From a bacterium (GTDB taxonomy: Bacteria > Bdellovibrionota_C > UBA2361 > RFPC01), in assembly GCA_022763385.1 (NCBI GenBank), contig JALEGQ010000164.1, positions 1-44,437 on the forward strand: a DNA stretch of 44,437 nt, in the 5' to 3' direction. This document shows, piece by piece, positions 41,290-44,437 of the stretch. The notes beneath the pieces are model-generated. The model worked only from the letters and a program-made list of their open reading frames with translations. It searched no databases and was not told where the DNA came from. Positions within the stretch are counted from its first letter, which is position 1; each line of letters begins with the position of its first letter. Both the position numbers and the translations under genes were made by a program.

Positions 41290-43161
41290 ATGACACGGTG
41301 TATCTCTCAACTGAAGCTTTCCTGTTCTAGTCTCAGTTTTCGCTCCCTTCTCGCTACACAGTTTCTCGGTGCGTTTAACGATAATCTCTTTAAGACGATC
41401 GTCTCACTCCTCGTTCTGAATAAGCTCGTGCAGGGAGATGCCGGGATTATCTATCTCAGCCTTACCGCAGCGCTCTTCTTTCTTCCGTATATCCTTTTCT
41501 CTGCGATCGCCGGATGGCTCTCTGACCGATTTTCCAAGTCCGACATGGTCCGGTGGACAAAGGAGCTTGAGTTCTTTGTGATGGCGATCGGATTTATCGC
41601 CTTTGTCCAGGATAGTCCAGCGGGGCTCTTGGTGTGTGTGTTTCTCATGGGAACTCAGAGTGCGCTCTTTAGTCCTTCCAAGCTCGGAATGCTTCCCGAG
41701 ATGTTGCGGCTCGAAGAGCTCTCTCGAGCAAATGGATATCTTGAGTTCGTGATCTTTACCGCGATCATTTTTGGGACGGCCATGGCTGGGTTTGCGACCT
41801 CGGGAAGCTTTGGAAATCCGGGATATCTCTGCGTTGCGGTCGCGCTCCTCGGTGTGGTAGCAAGCTTTTTTGTGGCTCCACTGCGCGCCGTTGGACGCCG
41901 TTCTGCGCCACCGCTTGATCCGTTTGGACCAAATATCCGTAATCTTCGCGAGATCTACCGTGACACCCCGCTCTGGCTCTCAGTGTTGGGGATAGCATTT
42001 TTCTGGTCAATCGGTGCGCTTTTTCAGCTCAATATCTTGCTGTATGCCAAAGCGTCACTTCACTTTAATGATCTCCAAACGAGTCTCTTGCTCGCTTCAA
42101 TGGGAATAGGAATTGGATGCGGCAGTATCTTTGCGGGGAAAACCTCAGAGGGAAAGGTAGAGCTCGGTCTCATTCCGATCGGCTCGTTCGGAATCATCCT
42201 CTTTACTACCCTGCTCGGATTTTTCGCGCAGTATGAAGCCGTTGCATATGTCTCAGTATTTGGGCTTGGAGTAAGCTCTGGCTTCTTTATCGTCCCACTG
42301 AATGCATACCTTCAGGAGTTCAGTCCCACAGAGAAGCGCGGTTCGTATATTGCCGCTTCAAACTTTCTCTCAAATTTCGGGATGCTCTTTTTTAGTTTCC
42401 TCTTCTGGTTCTTTACCGATTACTGCGCGTTTCATTCCAGCACCCTCTTTCTTTTTATGGCAGCCGGAGCGCTGGGGGTGACGGTGTATCTCGTGCGGTT
42501 GATGCCAGAGACACTTGCCCGGTGTATCAACTGGATTGTCCTTCATTTTCTCTATCGCATGCGTCGTGAAGGGACACACCACGTTCCCAAAGAGGGCGGC
42601 GCGCTTCTGGTCTGTAACCATGTGACCTATGTTGATGCGATGTTGCTGCTCGCCGCCCTCCCTCGCCCGGTTCGCTTCATCATGTATCGTCCGATCTACG
42701 AGAGCTTTTTTGTGGCTCCGATTGCTCGGTTAATGAAGGCAGTGCCGATCTCCTCAAAAGATGGACGAGAGAAGCTTCAAGAGACACTTTTGCAGTGCGG
42801 TGAGCAGATCGAAGAGGGCGAGCTCGTTGGAATCTTTGCTGAGGGAGGGCTCTCACGAACTGGAGAGATGCAGCCCTTTAAATCAGGACTTGAGACGATC
42901 ATGAGAGATCGCTCTCAACCGATTATCCCGGTTTACCTGGCTGGGCTGTGGGGGAGTATCTTTAGTCACCACGGAGGGACCGTTTTCTGGAAAGTGCCAC
43001 GAAAAATACCGTATCCAGTACAGATCCTTTTTGGAGAGCCACTCCCACCAGAGAGCACCGCTGCTGAAGTGGAAGAAGCCGTCCGGCTCCTCGGAGAGCG
43101 TGCTACAAAGCGGGATGGAGATCCTCAACAGAAGGCCGCTCTACCCACAGAAAGCTCGTAA
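41290..43161 (+). CDS. LplT-like MFS transporter fused to PlsC-type acyltransferase
   Basis: A 623-residue fusion. Residues about 15-410 form a 12-span MFS domain starting LLATQFLGAFNDNLFKTIVS, the lysophospholipid transporter LplT signature. Residues about 420-600 are a PlsC acyltransferase with NHVTYVD (His444-x4-Asp449) and FAEGGLSRTGEM. Together they would flip lysophospholipid inward and re-acylate it. The AMP-ligase domain of full-length Aas-type proteins is absent, so acyl-CoA or acyl-ACP is the likely donor. The 3' end overlaps the convergent gene by 59 bases. Confidence 0.92.
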   Translation: MTRCISQLKLSCSSLSFRSLLATQFLGAFNDNLFKTIVSLLVLNKLVQGDAGIIYLSLTAALFFLPYILFSAIAGWLSDRFSKSDMVRWTKELEFFVMAIGFIAFVQDSPAGLLVCVFLMGTQSALFSPSKLGMLPEMLRLEELSRANGYLEFVIFTAIIFGTAMAGFATSGSFGNPGYLCVAVALLGVVASFFVAPLRAVGRRSAPPLDPFGPNIRNLREIYRDTPLWLSVLGIAFFWSIGALFQLNILLYAKASLHFNDLQTSLLLASMGIGIGCGSIFAGKTSEGKVELGLIPIGSFGIILFTTLLGFFAQYEAVAYVSVFGLGVSSGFFIVPLNAYLQEFSPTEKRGSYIAASNFLSNFGMLFFSFLFWFFTDYCAFHSSTLFLFMAAGALGVTVYLVRLMPETLARCINWIVLHFLYRMRREGTHHVPKEGGALLVCNHVTYVDAMLLLAALPRPVRFIMYRPIYESFFVAPIARLMKAVPISSKDGREKLQETLLQCGEQIEEGELVGIFAEGGLSRTGEMQPFKSGLETIMRDRSQPIIPVYLAGLWGSIFSHHGGTVFWKVPRKIPYPVQILFGEPLPPESTAAEVEEAVRLLGERATKRDGDPQQKAALPTESS

Positions 43162-44437
43162 AGTTCTCTTGAAGGTCTTGCAGCCCCTCCTCCACGACAT
43201 CCAGTCCGTAGATCTCGGCGATGACCCTACTCCCCATCACTGCGTGGTGAGGGTCGACCGCCCCCTCGGCGAGGGCTTTTGCTGCTGTTGCTGAGTCAAT
43301 GAGTTCGCCCTCTCCGCTGGTAAGTTTCAGGCGAGGATACTTCTCAGAGAGATTCTTCTGGCACTGTTTGAGTACCTGAGGATGGGTCATGATCGTGGTG
43401 ACTTCGCCGAGCGGGGTATCTCTCCGCTTCATAAGGGTGTGGGCGATGGTGATCGAAAACTGCTCTTTTATGGCGAAGCGGTGTTTTGCCATGGCGAGTA
43501 ACGACTCCTCTACTACTCCACCAATACTGTTATGAGCCGCAAACTGACCACAATCGACATCGCCCCGGTAAAGCGCGTCGAGTACATTTTCTGTCGTATA
43601 GAGGTATCGAATCTCAAAATCGGTTATCTGTGAGCGAGCGAGATAGTAGCGTGCAGCCTCTTCGTTGAAGCTTCCTGGTCCTCCTTGAATGCCGACGGTC
43701 AGGAGATCTGGATCTCGTTGCTTTGGGAGGAGTCGTCCGTAGATAGTGTCGAGCGCTCGCCCAAGCTCTAACCTCATCTCGACGGTATAGGGATTCTTCG
43801 TTTGAAGACCGGAGAAGAGCTCCCAAGAGTCGTTGCAGGTCTGCTCCTTCAACGAAAAGAGTTGTTCTGCTCCGAGGGTGTCGATAGCTGTTGGTTGAAG
43901 ATTGAACTCATCAAGTACTCTCCCGACAAAATGCGTGAGCCCCTGGCTCCTGGCAGCGAGTCGATCGTGCTCTTCTGCTGAGAGAGACACCACATGGAGG
44001 GAGTGCTCTTCAAAGAAGGTTTTCCAGTAGGCATGTTCGTCATGAGCTGTGGGCTCGCAAGCTGCTTCCGGTGGACAGAGCACGAGTCGTTGTCCCGCAA
44101 TTCCCGCTTTCCGGACGCTATCGGGGCCAAACATCGGGTGTGTCAGGAGAAAGTGGTGATGTGGGGCAAGATGCTCCGCAAAGATCTGTTGTGCGAGCGT
44201 CTTGATCGAGAGCAGATCGATAAACACCCGTGCTCCTTCTTGATCAATCTTTTGTAGCAGATGGGTGTGTCGTTCAATCACCTCCTCAAAGACCGGAATT
44301 GGGACGGCATAGAAGAGCGTTTTCCGTTGTAGGGCTTCTTCTTCTGAAACAAATTGAATAGCAGGGCTCTCTGTCTCGGCGGACACATTCGGATCGCAGA
44401 CAACGATATCAAGGCTCTCTCCAAACAGCTCGCAGAA
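43103..44437 (-). CDS. prephenate dehydrogenase / prephenate dehydratase-like fusion (5' end beyond window)
   Basis: The frame is open from the window edge, so the N-terminus is missing; 444 residues are visible. The first part shows the end of a TyrA NAD-binding fold (SLDIVVCDPN, VFIDLLSIKTLAQQI, HHFLLTHPMFGPDS) and the TyrA helical domain. From about residue 245 a prephenate dehydratase-like domain follows: QGGPGSFNEEAA, THPQVLKQCQKNL, DSATAAKAL and LQENFTSFLWVE. The usual TRF is TSF, and ENS-eG is HNS-iGG. Such a protein would connect the tyrosine and phenylalanine branches. The altered motifs leave dehydratase activity uncertain. Confidence 0.82.
   Translation of the reverse strand, partial: FCELFGESLDIVVCDPNVSAETESPAIQFVSEEEALQRKTLFYAVPIPVFEEVIERHTHLLQKIDQEGARVFIDLLSIKTLAQQIFAEHLAPHHHFLLTHPMFGPDSVRKAGIAGQRLVLCPPEAACEPTAHDEHAYWKTFFEEHSLHVVSLSAEEHDRLAARSQGLTHFVGRVLDEFNLQPTAIDTLGAEQLFSLKEQTCNDSWELFSGLQTKNPYTVEMRLELGRALDTIYGRLLPKQRDPDLLTVGIQGGPGSFNEEAARYYLARSQITDFEIRYLYTTENVLDALYRGDVDCGQFAAHNSIGGVVEESLLAMAKHRFAIKEQFSITIAHTLMKRRDTPLGEVTTIMTHPQVLKQCQKNLSEKYPRLKLTSGEGELIDSATAAKALAEGAVDPHHAVMGSRVIAEIYGLDVVEEGLQDLQENFTSFLWVERPSVEDLHPAL

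Noticed and set aside
1..44437. tRNA genes, rRNA genes, CRISPR arrays or complete transposons
   Set aside because: Reading both strands gave no cloverleaf, no spaced direct repeats and no transposase.

Overview
The window looks like a chromosome segment of a Gram-negative bacterium of the broad deltaproteobacterial type (Myxococcota, Bdellovibrionota, Desulfobacterota or SAR324-like). This is inferred from three things: a type IV pilus block whose order resembles the Myxococcus pilB-C-S-R-A-G-H-I arrangement, a cytochrome c maturation set with a cysteine-type CcmE, and a sigma-32-like factor together with sigma-54 control. By eye the base composition is moderately GC-rich and even, apart from a poorer patch near 19.6-20.9 kb. 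No tRNA, rRNA, CRISPR array or complete insertion sequence is visible. Both ends cut through genes.

Layout. 1-2.8 kb (minus): a GT4 glycosyltransferase and a GT-C-type membrane protein. 2.8-7.6 kb (plus): a hotdog thioesterase, a very large secreted di-heme protein resembling hydrazine-synthase-alpha-like proteins, and a queuosine-precursor transporter. 7.7-15.9 kb (plus): alaS, then phoH-pgpH-ybeY, then prfB with a programmed +1 frameshift that sits in the loop of a strong hairpin, then an unknown membrane protein. 15.9-18.2 kb (minus): an Aer-like aerotaxis receptor split into a PAS gene and a chemoreceptor gene, and an HPF/RaiA-like gene. 18.3-26 kb (minus): a heat-shock sigma factor, a degenerate LytM protein, ccmE, ccmF and a 28-residue membrane ORF, all joined by 4-base overlaps. 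ccmA and ccmB are separated from these by a small inserted block that carries a nucleotidyltransferase pair and a possible group II intron remnant.

26.2-39.9 kb is a type IV pilus region: pilB, pilC, a membrane-bound sigma-54 activator that looks like PilS and PilR merged without kinase or receiver domains, and pilA. pilA has a near-perfect sigma-54 promoter, two upstream dyads, a leader with four hairpins and a strong terminator. Three multi-membrane GT-C-type proteins surround pilA, and a PilG/PilH/PilI-like TPR plus ABC-transporter set follows. 39.9-44.4 kb holds an M42 aminopeptidase, a lone Flp-type pilin, an LplT-like/acyltransferase fusion and, convergent with it, a prephenate dehydrogenase-dehydratase-like fusion that runs off the window.

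How the parts may work together. The sigma-54 activator probably drives pilA, and the GT-C proteins may glycosylate pilin or surface material. The Ccm proteins would supply heme to secreted c-type proteins such as the large di-heme protein. The most unusual items are the fused PilS/PilR regulator with its pilA control region, the hairpin around the prfB frameshift site, the split Aer receptor, the cysteine-type Ccm set and the TyrA-PheA-like fusion.
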